A stretch of 64,000 nt of DNA, taken from the NCBI GenBank assembly GCA_019454045.1, contig SKCR01038149.1, positions 1 through 64,000 of the forward strand, read 5' to 3'. The stretch comes from Zanthoxylum bungeanum (Eukaryota > Streptophyta > Magnoliopsida > Sapindales > Rutaceae). Below, piece by piece: positions 11,075-21,198 of this stretch. Numbering within the stretch: position 1 is the stretch's first letter; every line of letters starts with the position of its first letter. The notes under the pieces are model-generated. The model did no database searches, was not told the DNA's origin, and saw only the letters and a list, made by a program, of their open reading frames with translations. The position numbers and the translations under genes were made by a program.

Positions 11075-11551
11075 AGAAAGAAAAGAAAAGTTTTACAATG
11101 TAGGAGAACTGGTCCATGGACCTTCTTCTTCTTCATCGGAGACTGGTTGATGAACCTCTTCGCCTACATCTGAATCTTGATCAGAAGAGAGTCCATATTG
11201 ATCGTCTAAGGTTGTTGGGGATGATAAATTATCTTCAATATGGACCTTAGACTACCCCTGAGGTAGGTAACAAGCCTCATCATGTTCTCGGGGAAGATAT
11301 ATATTCTTCAAGTGATGGCTCTGAAATCTATATCGAAAAGCAACAACAGCATAAGCCCAAACAGACCTTACAAAATCTCTCTGTAGCACTAGAAGTTGGT
11401 TGGAGAAACTCTTCTCCAATGCCGCCTTTAAATTCAGATGAGTTTCTTTGTTCCAGCTATAGAAATAGCAAACAAACTCTGATTTAGTTGATTTTTGATC
11501 CGTTGGAAATTCTTTCAAATACGAACAACTTTCATGTTTAATACTTTTCAA
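11075..11551 (-). pseudogene. Unrecognised ORF with acidic C-terminus
   Basis: A minus-strand frame runs from 11551 to a stop at 11252. After that stop it continues as SSDQDSDVGEEVHQPVSDEE and ends near 11090. The body contains LNLKAALEKSFSNQLL and VWAYAVVAFRYRFQ. I do not recognise the family. The position between gypsy-type sequence and unassigned DNA, plus the internal stop, suggests a transposon remnant, but a host gene fragment is possible. Confidence 0.35.
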
Positions 11552-12870
11552 AATTCATATCGTAAGGGTCTCAAAATTATGAATTTCCGAAAAGGCCAAA
11601 TGATAGGGGCCTGTTTGTAATTTCACATGGGTTTTTTTGTAAATTTTAAAAAGTTTCTTATATAAACCCAAGATTTTTGAGAATTTCGAAAATGGCCATA
11701 GTTTTCAAGCTATCCCACTCGACCCATTACCCTAAAAAATCGCACCCATTGATCGCAGGCCACGCCGGAGCACTCCATGTCCATTGGTGGCTTGCGGTCG
11801 GCCAAAGGACACTGGAATCCGACGAAAATGAATGTATGCTCGCGCACTTGGGTGTTCCGATCCCGACTTGTCGCTTCAATTCACGTGTCGAGCTATCAGC
11901 CAAATCAAAGCCCTCGAAGAGTACTACAAGTTCGTAATGTCGGTTTCTCCAATCTGTGCTCGGTTGTTGATAACACGAGGAGGAAAGAAATGGTGAATAG
12001 TAACTCTCGAATGAATTGTAGCTCCGATTCAAATTCTATCAATTCCGAATAAAATTATGCATGTTTGTATTCAAAATATAAGTAACTAATTCCATTCTGT
12101 TGGGGTAAATGATGAAACTCTTAATATGAGAATATTTAATATTCTCTTATATTTAATCTTCATTTTAAAGACTAATATGAATTTTAATTTAAAGACTTAT
12201 TGTGGGCGTCTTGATTCGCTGTAGACAATCTCATCTTGGTTGGTACAGTTAATATTTTACCCCATATTATATGAGAGTAATTTAAATCTGGACTAATTAT
12301 TGGCAGACTGTGTTACCGTTTTTTTGGTTGGTTTTATATATTTGCCATAATTGAGTACCTATATGGACTTGTTATAGATAAATGTTGTCACCACCTATAT
12401 GGTTGGTTTTATATATTTTTGTATAATTAATTCATTAGTAGTTAATTAAGTGGGTAATAATGACAATTTATATATTATAAAAAGTAAGATTTCTCTATAT
12501 TTATAATATTAAGAGTAGATCCTCAAACCCCAGTATTTTTAATTTATTGTTGCATCCTAATTTAAAAATTGTTCATCACTTCAATCAATTCACCATTTTT
12601 TTTACTCAAATTATTATTTTATTTTACTAAATCTATTATATGTGTATCGACCATGGACTTATCGAGTATACTTGAGAGTAAAAAATCACTTTGTGAATGT
12701 GTCAACAGTTGGAGATTTTACCTGTTCCAAGCCCGGAAAAAATGGTGTGGCGGCTGCGTTTCCAACGATTAAAAAAAAAAGGAAAACACTTTGAATATTA
12801 AAATTTTATCGCTAACAAATAGTAAAAATATAAAAATATATATTGCGAGTAAGAAAATATTAATCATGTT
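11552..12870. other. No gene recognised
   Basis: The first part (to about 12055) is of mixed composition, with short overlapping frames on both strands that do not agree on one product. The rest is AT-rich. Phrases such as CCTATATGGTTGGTTTTATA (about 12394) resemble part of the solo LTR at 57972-59814, so a decayed LTR may be present. No borders can be drawn. Confidence 0.5.
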
Positions 12871-12873
12871 TTC

Positions 12874-13262
12874 TCAAATATTACTCCCACTCGGATCACG
12901 TAAAGGAGACTTGTGTGAAATTAATTCATCGTTTTGAGATTCATGTGAAACTGATTCATCATGTTTTCTCAAATTTCTCTCATCACTCCCACTTGATTTA
13001 GGTAAACCCGAGTGTTCACCAATCATATGATCCATGTGATCTTGTGTTTCATATAGAGATAAATCTTGACTTATCTCTCCATGCTTAGGAAAATCATTTT
13101 CTAAAAATGTGATATCTCTTGATTCAATTTTTGTCACGCCTCCACTTTCATGTTCACCTATGTAAACATATCATTTTGATTGTTCAGAATATCTTATGAA
13201 GATACATTTTTTTTCCTCTTGGGCCTAACTTTCCATGTTCGTGAGAACGCACATGGACATAG
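12874..13262 (-). pseudogene. Copia pol: integrase C-terminal region
   Basis: The minus-strand frame gives a broken YSEQSKGYV-like stretch, then KIESRDITFLENDFPKHGE and DLSLYETQD. In copia polyproteins this block lies between the integrase core and the reverse transcriptase. It continues the integrase at 14826-15447 and is separated from it by the gypsy insertion. The frame shifts near 13140. Confidence 0.75.
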
Positions 13263-13419
13263 ACCGCACAACCCCAAGGTTTCAGAAAGTGACATGATCC
13301 AAGGGATAACATTTGACATGAATGCAGTCACCCAAGGAACATTAGAGCCTTTGCAATTGCCAACAGGCCCAATCACACGCCAAAGAGCTAAGAAGATCAC
13401 AGACGCAATAGCGGGGCCA

Positions 13420-13956
13420 AAGTTTGCATATAATAGATTCATTCATTCTTCTAGTTTTTACTTGCCTTATGAGATTGATTATGATTATAATTCTTTAACT
13501 CCTATGGATTTATTATATTTGATTGTTATTAAGCTTGGGAGTATGAATGATAAGGGAAAGGCAGAGTTGGTGAGAATAATAGGTTTCCAACGCATTGTGT
13601 TTGACCCCGGCAATTATGTGTGGCTTTATATGCAAGAGGAAAAGATACAAGCATAACGAAGATCCAAGTTGCAACCAAGAGGGGATGGTCTATTTCAAGT
13701 CTTGGAACGGATTAACGACAATGCATATAAGCTGGATTTGCAAGGTAAGTACAACGTATCTTCTACTTTTAATGTTTCTGACTTAACTCATTTTGATGCA
13801 GGTTCAGATTCGAGGTCGAATCCTTTTCAACAAGGAGGGAATGACATGAGTCCAACCACACCAGAGACATTACAGGATGCAGCTAACAACTTGGAGGAAC
13901 CCATGCAGTTGCCAACATGTCCAATCACACGCCAAATAGCAAGGAAGATCAGATAG
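13420..13956 (+). pseudogene. Gypsy integrase C-terminus (frameshifted)
   Basis: The integrase tail of Ty3/gypsy polyproteins is recognised from FDPGNYVWLYMQEE (usual form FEPGDWVWVHMRKE) and from the [17 protein letters not shown] block, which in this family precedes the polyprotein end. The first part reads in frame to 13656. The second part is in another frame starting at 13669, so one frameshift separates them. The N-terminal zinc-binding and catalytic DDE parts are absent. It is part of the nested gypsy fragment and cannot integrate anything. Confidence 0.75.
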
Positions 13957-14151
13957 GCCTTTGCGCGACTAGCTCAGAGCTATGTGACCAGTTGCAACAA
14001 CCAAGTCAAGTGCACGCCAGAGACACATATGGGCATAACCAGAGAGGTCCCCAAGCTATTTCATTTGACCCAGATCAGCTCAGACTGAAGCATAGCAGAG
14101 CAGCTTCAGCACCATCACCCTTTTGACCTGATTTCACCCATTTTGGGACTA

Positions 14152-14820
14152 TGTTGAATTCGGCCAAATGGGGGCATTTTTGTCATTTTTGCTCGACATT
14201 TTGACTTTATTTATGATGTAATTAGCATGGTTGACTATGCCATTAGGCTTAATTATGCTTAGATTTGTACTTAGCCGGAAGCACGTCAATTTACTATAGC
14301 ATGTAAGCACCTTAATTAGCTTAAGTGAGATTAGCTTCTAATCTTTGTTTTAAGTTTATTTAGGTGCAAAAGGACCTTAATGGTCGTGGTTGAGGTGCTT
14401 GACTTAGGGCTTTTGGTAATTTTAGCTCTAGGGTCATTTTATCCTTTTTACTCTTTTGTAACCCTTATTATATGACTCTTCTTTGTATTTTTGGAGAACC
14501 AAAAACGTAATATACAGAATTTTGAAAGAAAGAAAAGCTTGAGCTTTCCATGGCTATGCCCAAAACTTTTTTGAGGGAGGGATTCCCCTTTTCAAGTTCA
14601 AATTGACTTATCTAAGCTTGGCAACTTAGTGGCGTCTCCATTACTAGCAAAATACAATCTGATTTCATGCTTATGGTTATCATGGACGTGAGTTTCATGG
14701 TGGTTAGGGGCTGATCTTGGTTGGGTTTTGTTCTTACAAAATCAGTATTCAAAGTTCTTGGGGTTTTGAGAAAGATGCTTGGGGGTTTGCTTGGTTTCCA
14801 ACCCAAGTGAGTTCTTGTCA
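14152..14820 (+). mobile_element. Probable LTR of nested gypsy element
   Basis: Non-coding sequence beginning TGTTGAATTCGGCC follows the polyprotein end. It contains GGGGGCATTTTTGTCATTTT, a common phrase near plant gypsy LTR starts, and a TATA-like TTATATGAC near 14468. The end is set at TTCTTGTCA because copia integrase sequence resumes at about 14826. The exact borders and the target duplication could not be confirmed. Confidence 0.5.
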
Positions 14821-14825
14821 GAAAG

Positions 14826-15480
14826 TGAATATCTGGTTTGCGATCTGTCCATAACTCATATGGTGTGGTGGACACAAATTTTGATGGCACTCAGCTAAGT
14901 ACATATGTGGCAGTTAATAACGCATCACCTCAATAGGTTATAGGCAAATTTGCTTATGCTATCATAGACCTAATCATTTCAAGAAGAGTTCTATTTCTTC
15001 TTTCCGCAACACTATTTTGTTGAGGATTAGCAGGAGTAGTCAACTGACGACTAATTCCTTTTTTATCACATAATTCTCTAAGCTGATCAAATAAGTACTC
15101 ACGACCACGGTCAGTGTGTAACGCTTTAATTTTCTTGTCTTATTGATTTTCTTTAAATTCATAAATTTCTTAAAACATTCTAATGCTTCAGATTTATGAG
15201 CAATCAAATAGACATAACTAAAGCGTGTAAAATCATCTATGAATGTGATGAAAAAAGATGCTACATGTCTTGCTCTGACATTCATTGGACCACAAATATC
15301 TGAATGGATTAATTGTAATGAAAATTCTGCTATAATCCTTTTTCCAAATGGTTTTCTCTCAGTTTTTTCAGCTAAGCAATATTCACAGGTCGACAAATCT
15401 ACCTTCTCAATGTTTCCCAGAAAACCTTCTTTGGCTAATTTGTTCATTCTTTGCTGGCCAATGTAGCCAAGTTTAACATG
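14826..15480 (-). pseudogene. Copia pol: pre-integrase and integrase core
   Basis: On the minus strand, 15447-15040 gives the GAG-pre-integrase end (MNKLAKEGFLG, CEYCLAEKTERKPFGK) followed by the integrase core start IHSDICGPMNV and FITFIDDFTRFSYVYLI, with the first Asp of the DDE triad in HSDICGP. At 14890-14826, VSTTPYELWTDRKPD is the far part of the core. Between them (14900-15040) the expected ALWAEA/PQQNG-type region is present but out of frame. Stops and shifts make it non-functional. Confidence 0.85.
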
Positions 15481-15718
15481 TCATACAGTTACATCACTAT
15501 CATCGCTGACAGATGAAGTAACAAACGAAAAATTAGAGTTGTGATTAAAACATTCAACATTTAATACAATAAAACCATCTAGAAAATAACTAGAACCATA
15601 GTGTATTGTACCTAGGTACAAATCAACACCAAATTTATGGAAGTTCAAATTGAAACCTAAATTAACCAAAACCAACACAGAAATTAAATTTCGTCAAATT
15701 TGTGGAGCAAACAATACA

Positions 15719-15949
15719 TCATGTAGGAGTAAAGTTTTTTCCACCATGGATGACTAACTTGCATGTACTAATTCCTTTCACTTCAACTCGTGAGTTGTTT
15801 CCAACATATATCCACTTCACCCCACGTGAAAATCGTCGAAATTCCACGAAGGCATCTCTATCATTCGATACATGGTATGTGGCTCCTGAGTCTACAGTCC
15901 ACAAAGGATTAGATTCAGTTAGAAAGATCGAACTCGAAACACATTTCAT
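15719..15949 (-). pseudogene. Copia pol: aspartic protease
   Basis: The frame contains WTVDSGATYHVSNDRDAF, the active-site DSGA motif of copia proteases with the following HVS, then a beta-rich stretch ending VIHGGKNF. In the element it sits between the zinc knuckle (minus strand, about 16050) and the pre-integrase region. The frame is open for 76 codons here but breaks on both sides, so the polyprotein cannot be made. Confidence 0.85.
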
Positions 15950-16876
15950 TTAAATATGTAAAAAGGTATTAACCTTTTTAGGCTCGGTGCAATCACGAGC
16001 AAAATAACTCTTCTTGCCACAGTTACAACATTTAACGTTTGCCATGTTTTTCTTTTTGGTAGGACGTTTTCCTTTCCCATGTTGACTAGTTTTCTGTTTC
16101 TTTTCTGACTTGGAAGAATATTATTTTTTTCCGAACTGGAACCCACCACCATGAAATTTTCTTTTCTTTTTGAAACCCTCAGGTTTGTTGGTTTTTGTCA
16201 TATACACTTCAGTATTTGATTTAGCGGTCGCGAGTCGGTCATTTTCTAATTCAAGGTGACGTTTAGCATCATCAAAGGTTTTGATGTTCTCTTTGTGGGT
16301 CAAATGCATCTTCATATGCTCCCAACTATTTGGAAGAGAACGAATGACCTCTAGGACTTGTTATTCATCTGTAAGAACATGACCAGCATCTTCCAGTTCA
16401 GTAATCATGTTTGACATTTTCCTCGAGTGTTTTGACATAGTGAACTCATGGCGTTTCTTGTATGTGTCAAACTTGATTGTGAGTGACCTGAGTTTGGTTA
16501 TTGATGTACTACCAAACTTTTCAGTTAGTGTGGACCAGATGTCCTTAGCCATGTCATATTTCCTGAACTCTTTCATTAGGTCATTATCCATACTGCTTAG
16601 CAACGTAATGCGGGCAATAAAATTCTTTTTCTTCCAGGCCTTATAAGCCTCTCAGTCTTGCCTGTGTTGGGCCGTAGTGCCCTGTTCAGGTTCATCCATG
16701 CTCATTTTCAGGGTTTCAAGAACCTCTTGTTCTTCTAGCACATATTGGATTTTCATGTTCCAAATTTCATAATTATCGTCATTCAGTTTCTCACCCTTGT
16801 TGAGTTCAGCGATAATGTTCTTTGTTGCGGAAGCCATATCAAAAAACACAAAGTTTCTACAGACATTCATGCACAA
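15950..16876 (-). pseudogene. Copia gag with zinc knuckle
   Basis: Minus-strand gag starts at about 16836 with MASATKNIIAELNKGEKLN and continues through YEIWNMKIQYVLEEQEVLE, a stop, then DLMKEFRKYDMAKDIWSTL and FTMSKHSRKMSNMITELEDA. These are the usual blocks of copia gag. The zinc knuckle CCNCGKKSYFARDC lies near 16030-15990. There are stops at about 16652 and 16361 and a frameshift near 16121. Gag forms the virus-like particle in live elements; this copy is dead. Confidence 0.85.
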
Positions 16877-17222
16877 TTGTTAATACTTTTGTCTTATTTT
16901 ATCATGAAATGAATTATGTTTAATGAAATTTTTCAATGGGGATAGAGTCAAAAGGCCATTATGTGTCCAATCATCATCCAATTACCCAATGTAAAAATAT
17001 TATCAACATAATCAATCATGTAAAATCATTTTCTAAAAAATTACATAAATTTCTAGAACATTTTAATCATTTGACAATTAATGTACATGACACTCATTGA
17101 TTTATTTACATAAATTAAATTCAACATAGAACATCCATACATATAAATACAATATTTACATGCCGTGAAATAACAAATTATTACACAAATGAACATTAAC
17201 ATAGTTTTGTCATAGGAAAAAA
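16877..17222. other. AT-rich, no gene recognised
   Basis: Simple AT-rich sequence lies between copia gag and the unknown ORF. I see no motif beyond scattered ACATAA words. Confidence 0.5.
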
Positions 17223-17720
17223 CTAATATCTAACACTTAGAATTTTTCTGGTTCTAGAGTCCCAACGAATAAATGTCTTAGGATAAGAATCCTTCAATTT
17301 TTGGGGTAACTTATAATTGATCTTGGACAACCATAGGAATCCTATAGCAAATCTAGGATATTTGCAATGATTTCGAGACATCAAAGGAAAAATCGTATCT
17401 TTTGCCTTATGTCTGAGATACTCAATTGCCAACCTCTCAATGGCTTTATTATATTGAGCATGAAGTTCTTCTGTAGGAGTTACAATTCCCAAATATCAGT
17501 AAGTCATTTTTGTCATATTATAGGAAGAGTATTCTGTAGCATTCTGAGTCTATTTGGTTGTCCTATCCAATTATCTTCTCATATGGACTCTTGTAACATG
17601 TTATTAAAAGTGATGATATGTGAAATCATATCGTCTTCACTCATCCGATACTTATCTATATCTAGCAACATGTCTTTTAATTTTTCACTTTGTGCAGATG
17701 TCACAACCATTTTTTGCAGT
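17223..17720 (-). pseudogene. Unrecognised ORF upstream of copia gag
   Basis: Two minus-strand frames abut. The first starts near 17711 with MVVTSAQSEKLKDMLLDIDK and continues SEDDMISHIITFNN to a stop near 17508. The second (17492-17223) has YNKAIERLAIEYLRHKAKD and PRFAIGFLWLSKINY and ends WDSRTRKILSVRY. The first part faintly recalls a gag-like helical segment. I cannot assign either part. It lies in the long leader between the primer-binding site and gag, where a normal copia element has no ORF. Confidence 0.4.
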
Positions 17721-18542
17721 TTTTTGAATAATCGGCATGAATTTTCTGCAACAAATACAAAGAAAAATCAACACAATGAAAACACAAAATTACATTGACT
17801 AAAATAAACATCACAAAGATATTTATTAAATTACAGAAACACAAAGTTTATATGATAAAACTAATTTATCATTGCCGATTAGAACAATATGCAAAAAAAA
17901 AATTAGACATTCAATCACGACGGATCAGAATTACCAAAGAAAACCGATACAGAGATGACCCACACGGGCCGACACAAATCCCCATGCGCCGGCCACGGGC
18001 TTCCACTCGCCCTCACGCGCTCTCACACGCCGGCCGCAGTCAGCCAAGTCACACGCGCAGATGACATGTCGTCCCCGAGTTCCGTGACCGTATGACATGT
18101 TGGTTTCAAATTTTAAACACAACCGGCATGTCGTTCATATAACTAAACCGACAAGTCGTCCTTTATTTCCATTACCGTACAACGTGTCAAACAATATTTA
18201 CGGACAACATGTCGTCTGTTGCCCTCGGATGCAGATGACATGTCGTTTTTACAATCTATGAGTGTTTTTCTGGGTAAAAACATATTCATCTAGCCAACTT
18301 CTAGGGTCCATATCTTTCTCGATTTTAATCCAAATTAATCAAATGATATACCAAATTGAAGATCTCATGTCCTGGTTTTCAAAACATATTTGAACATGCG
18401 ATTATCAATTTTCTACAGAGTTATTATGGCTCAAAGTTGGAAGAAAATTATTTTTGTAAAAACAAAAAATAGAAGTATTTTCAACATTTTTCATGCATGT
18501 TAATGTAATTTTTGTGTAATCTAACTAGAATACATGCATTTA
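17721..18542. other. Copia leader with repeated CATGTCGT words
   Basis: This is non-coding. Between 18060 and 18250 the word GACATGTCGT or a close variant recurs about seven times at irregular spacing. The start (17940-18060) is GC-rich. No structured RNA was identified by eye. Confidence 0.5.
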
Positions 18543-18556
18543 AGCTCTTATACCAA
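18543..18556 (-). other. Copia primer-binding site (degenerate)
   Basis: On the minus strand the sequence reads TTGGTATAAGAG, one base from the initiator-Met tRNA complement TGGTATCAGAGC over most of its length. It lies immediately inside the LTR end at 18557. Confidence 0.7.
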
Positions 18557-18970
18557 TGTTATGAAACATAATCCCTAATGTTTTACATATTTATCCTTTT
18601 AGGATCTAATCAAAACATGTATTACTAGTCCTAGATTTATGCACAAACTAATTGAAATAAATCTAAGTTAACCACAACACAATTGCATACATTTATTCTT
18701 GTAGAGATGCTTTTAATCAAACTTAATTGATTGTTTAACTCAATAAGCAAATGCTTTTATTTATATGAGGGAAATCAAGTTACTATAACATCACATGCAT
18801 TACTTCCTATTAGCTCACATGCATTTGGAAGTAAGTATTGATTATTACGTAATCACATGTATTTGGATGCATAATGATTTTTTCTAACCCTTCCAAAAAT
18901 TTTACCATCATGGGTGTATCATATGTTCCCATTAACATTTTCTAATTTGTTTTCACTTAACAACATTTTC
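18557..18970 (-). mobile_element. 5' LTR of minus-strand copia element
   Basis: On the plus strand the LTR starts TGTTATGAAAC, so it ends CATAACA on the minus strand, next to the PBS. A minus-strand TATA-like CATATAAATAAAAG lies at about 18755-18768. The outer end falls near TTAACAACA (about 18960), where cullin intron sequence begins. The outer border is approximate. Confidence 0.65.
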
Positions 18971-18974
18971 CAAC

Positions 18975-19280
18975 GGTTGGAATATTAATGTGGTTGTGAT
19001 TTGACTCATTTTGTTTCCTTTACCAGGTGTTACCATCTTTGAAAGAGAAGCATGATGAATTTATGCCGAGGGAGCTTGTGAAAAGATGGGCCAATCGTAA
19101 AGTTACGCTTCTTCCATTATCTTGATTGCTACTTCATTGCTGGGAGGTCTCTTCCTCCAGTGGACTCAGTGAACTTGGACTGACTTGCTTCTGGGATCTC
19201 GTTGGTCACGTTTTCTTGTAAATGGCATTTGCATGGTCTTTTCCTCCTGTGGTTTTTTGGATTATTTTCTAACATCTTCA
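18975..19280 (+). pseudogene. CULLIN1 fragment, copy 1 (one exon)
   Basis: This matches the intron-exon-intron around exon 3 of the cullin copy at 21199-23062. The exon begins at 19027 after a CAG acceptor and reads [17 protein letters not shown] and [10 protein letters not shown]. Then a short deletion removes the RWL part and shifts the frame, so the [13 protein letters not shown] sequence that follows is out of frame. Cullin 1 is the scaffold of SCF ubiquitin ligases; this exon belongs to its N-terminal helical repeats. No other cullin exon accompanies it. The copia LTR abuts on the left. Confidence 0.85.
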
Positions 19281-19660
19281 ATTATTGGCATATTTTGTTC
19301 AAGTGACTTTGGCAAGTAATGTTGATGGATGATTGGATATTTTTGTTGGTCTGAGTAAGGAAACTTGGATGCATGATGCTGGAAGCTTGGATGTCGGCAA
19401 GATTCAGAATGCACAAAGGGAAAAAGGCAGAGGTCTAACATACTCGTTATGATTATGGAAGGACCTTGATTCCAGGGATGGGGCAGAACTTATGGATGTC
19501 TACAGAATAGAATCTCTTTACTAAACAACCTGATGTAAAGTCAAGAGTACCATTTTGTTTAAAGAAAAATACAAACTCTCTTTTACAAGACTAGAGAAGA
19601 AATATATCCAGTCCTAAGTTTTATCATTTTCTTCACGTATTGCGTAAATTAAACCTTTAT
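19281..19660. other. No gene recognised
   Basis: This lies between the cullin exon fragment and the F-box pseudogene. No open frame, repeat border or RNA motif stands out. Confidence 0.5.
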
Positions 19661-19669
19661 TATGTGTGA

Positions 19670-20968
19670 AATTTTTGTTTATAGCAACTCTGTGATGACA
19701 TCTTGTTGTAAATGGATACAATTTAGTAGATTGGCGTGTCCGCGTCCACAGGCTGACATTGAACAATCCTGCCAATCATTTGAAAACTGGATTATTCTTC
19801 TTACAAACTGGATTAATAGGTTTGTGAGCAATCCAACGTTGTTTTCAATTTTATGAAATCCAATGAGCTCATACTTCCAGCTTCCATTCTTGAGCCCCTC
19901 ACTCGAGAGCAGCTCCATATGCCAAACGTCAAGCGTGAACGTTCTTCCTACATGAAGAAGCAAAATGAAACACATAAAAAGAAATAAACTAAAAAAAAAT
20001 CACAAGGGAAAAAACAAAGAAAAGAAAGAAAAGTTTGTTGATGTCTCTCGAGCTTTAAACACAAAAGGTTAGGGAAAGAACATTGAGGCCACAAATTTTC
20101 AAGCATGATTAAAAAGAATAACAGTCTCACCTATGAATGGAAAACTGTCACAGTCGTATAGAGAACATGGTGAGTCGACATTCTCGCCTTTCAAACATCG
20201 AACACGAAACACGCCAGAAAAAAAAAAACAAGTATGTTTAGATGCACAATTAGTGGATGACATAACAGTCATGTACGCTGTATAAAAGAAATAACTTGAT
20301 ATTTTAATAAAACTTCACAATACCAGCCATCCAAACTCCAACTTTAATGTTGGCCAACTTGCAGAATCCAAAGGCTGCTAACGTCTGTTGGATAGTTTCT
20401 TTCCTTTGGTCCGCAAGATAGTTAATTGTACTTGTCAAGAATGCTTCTTGTGAATCGAAAAGGAATACAACAATTCTCTTCCCATGTGATTGGTCCAGTG
20501 AAAAATTTGTTAGTCCGCAGATGTACTTAGATAAATGTGCTTTTAAATTTATTATTGTAATGAAAAAGAAAGGAAAAAAATAAAGAAACGAATAACTACA
20601 AATTGCTTTGTCCTTTTCCCGATATTTGTAGTAGTGACTTCTAGCTGCAAAAGTATTAACCGAAGTGAGTTTAACCATATAAAGACAGTAATGATATATA
20701 TAACTAAATTGACATATATATATATTAAGGCAACCTGGAGAGTTAAATGAATACCTTTAAAAACAGCGTAAAGTTTAGTCCAATTGTATGATAAATGTCG
20801 TGCGGGAACCTTAAAAAGCCGCAAACACCTAGCCTCCCACTTATACTGCATAACATTGATGATCACGTATCGGAACCACCTGCTGGTTAAGTAAAACTTA
20901 ATCTGAGATTTTACGTCCAAAAACCGAGCTACATTTGTCCAAAGATCGGAGTTCTCGTGCTGTGGCAC
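19670..20968 (-). pseudogene. F-box protein (At3g61730-like), copy C, most complete
   Basis: Three exons are traceable on the minus strand. Exon 1 (20968 to about 20755) carries the F-box: DLWTNVARFLDVKS, TSRWFRYVI, then VPARHLSYNWTKLYAVFKG. Exon 2 (about 20500-20320) carries FLFDSQEAFLTS, KETIQQTLAAFG and LANIKVGVWMAG. Exon 3 (about 19950-19850) carries TLDVWHMELL and SEGLKNGSWKYELIG. These match the conserved blocks of plant F-box proteins such as RMF/At3g61730 in order. The segment that normally joins exons 2 and 3 (a Cys-rich CPVCDL-type motif) and the C-terminal half are missing. The ATG at 20968 lies at the F-box itself, so the N-terminus is short. Intron 2 contains the sequence that joins repeat X in copies A, B and D. 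Probably a pseudogene. Confidence 0.8.
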
Positions 20969-21198
20969 AAGAGGTGGAGTAATACAAGGCCTTTTTTTTG
21001 GTTCCCTGTTTATTAGTAAACCACATCAACAGAGAAAATAAGATTCACTAAGAGATTGATTTTGCATGGAACAGGAAAATAATTAGTAATTTGTAGATGT
21101 TTAGTGTTTATAAGATCTGCATTGCAGGAAAGGCTATTTATAATGCTCACTATTGATAATTACTGGTAGGTTTACTTGCAGATGGTTATTCTTTAGCA
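20969..21198. other. 5' flank of F-box copy C and of the cullin
   Basis: A short interval lies between divergent pseudogenes. The first 90 bases match 6371-6450 beside F-box copy A. No TATA box is convincing. Confidence 0.5.

Larger units (their letters stand above)
13263..14825 (+). mobile_element. Ty3/gypsy fragment nested in copia integrase
   Basis: The plus strand first shows a short piece of polyprotein end (13330-13410, LPTGPITRQRAKKI). Next comes the integrase C-terminal region from about 13420, with KFAYNRFIHSSS and LTPMDLLYL. After a frameshift near 13650 it gives [20 protein letters not shown] and [17 protein letters not shown] second copy of the TRQ end motif follows at 13910-13950. 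From about 14150 the sequence looks like an LTR. The fragment lacks gag, protease and reverse transcriptase and is rearranged. Confidence 0.75.
12874..18970 (-). mobile_element. Ty1/copia element, minus strand, truncated and nested
   Basis: Reading leftward on the minus strand, the order is: 5' LTR (18970-18557), primer-binding site, unknown ORF, gag, zinc knuckle, protease, integrase, then the link to reverse transcriptase. This is the copia order. Reverse transcriptase, RNase H and the 3' LTR are missing. A gypsy fragment (about 13263-14825) splits the integrase. All frames have stops or shifts. Confidence 0.8.

Noticed and set aside
17223..17798. An endogenous pararetrovirus (caulimovirid) insertion
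   Set aside because: The unknown ORF has no recognisable coat, movement or polymerase motif, and its surroundings are copia. I leave it unassigned.
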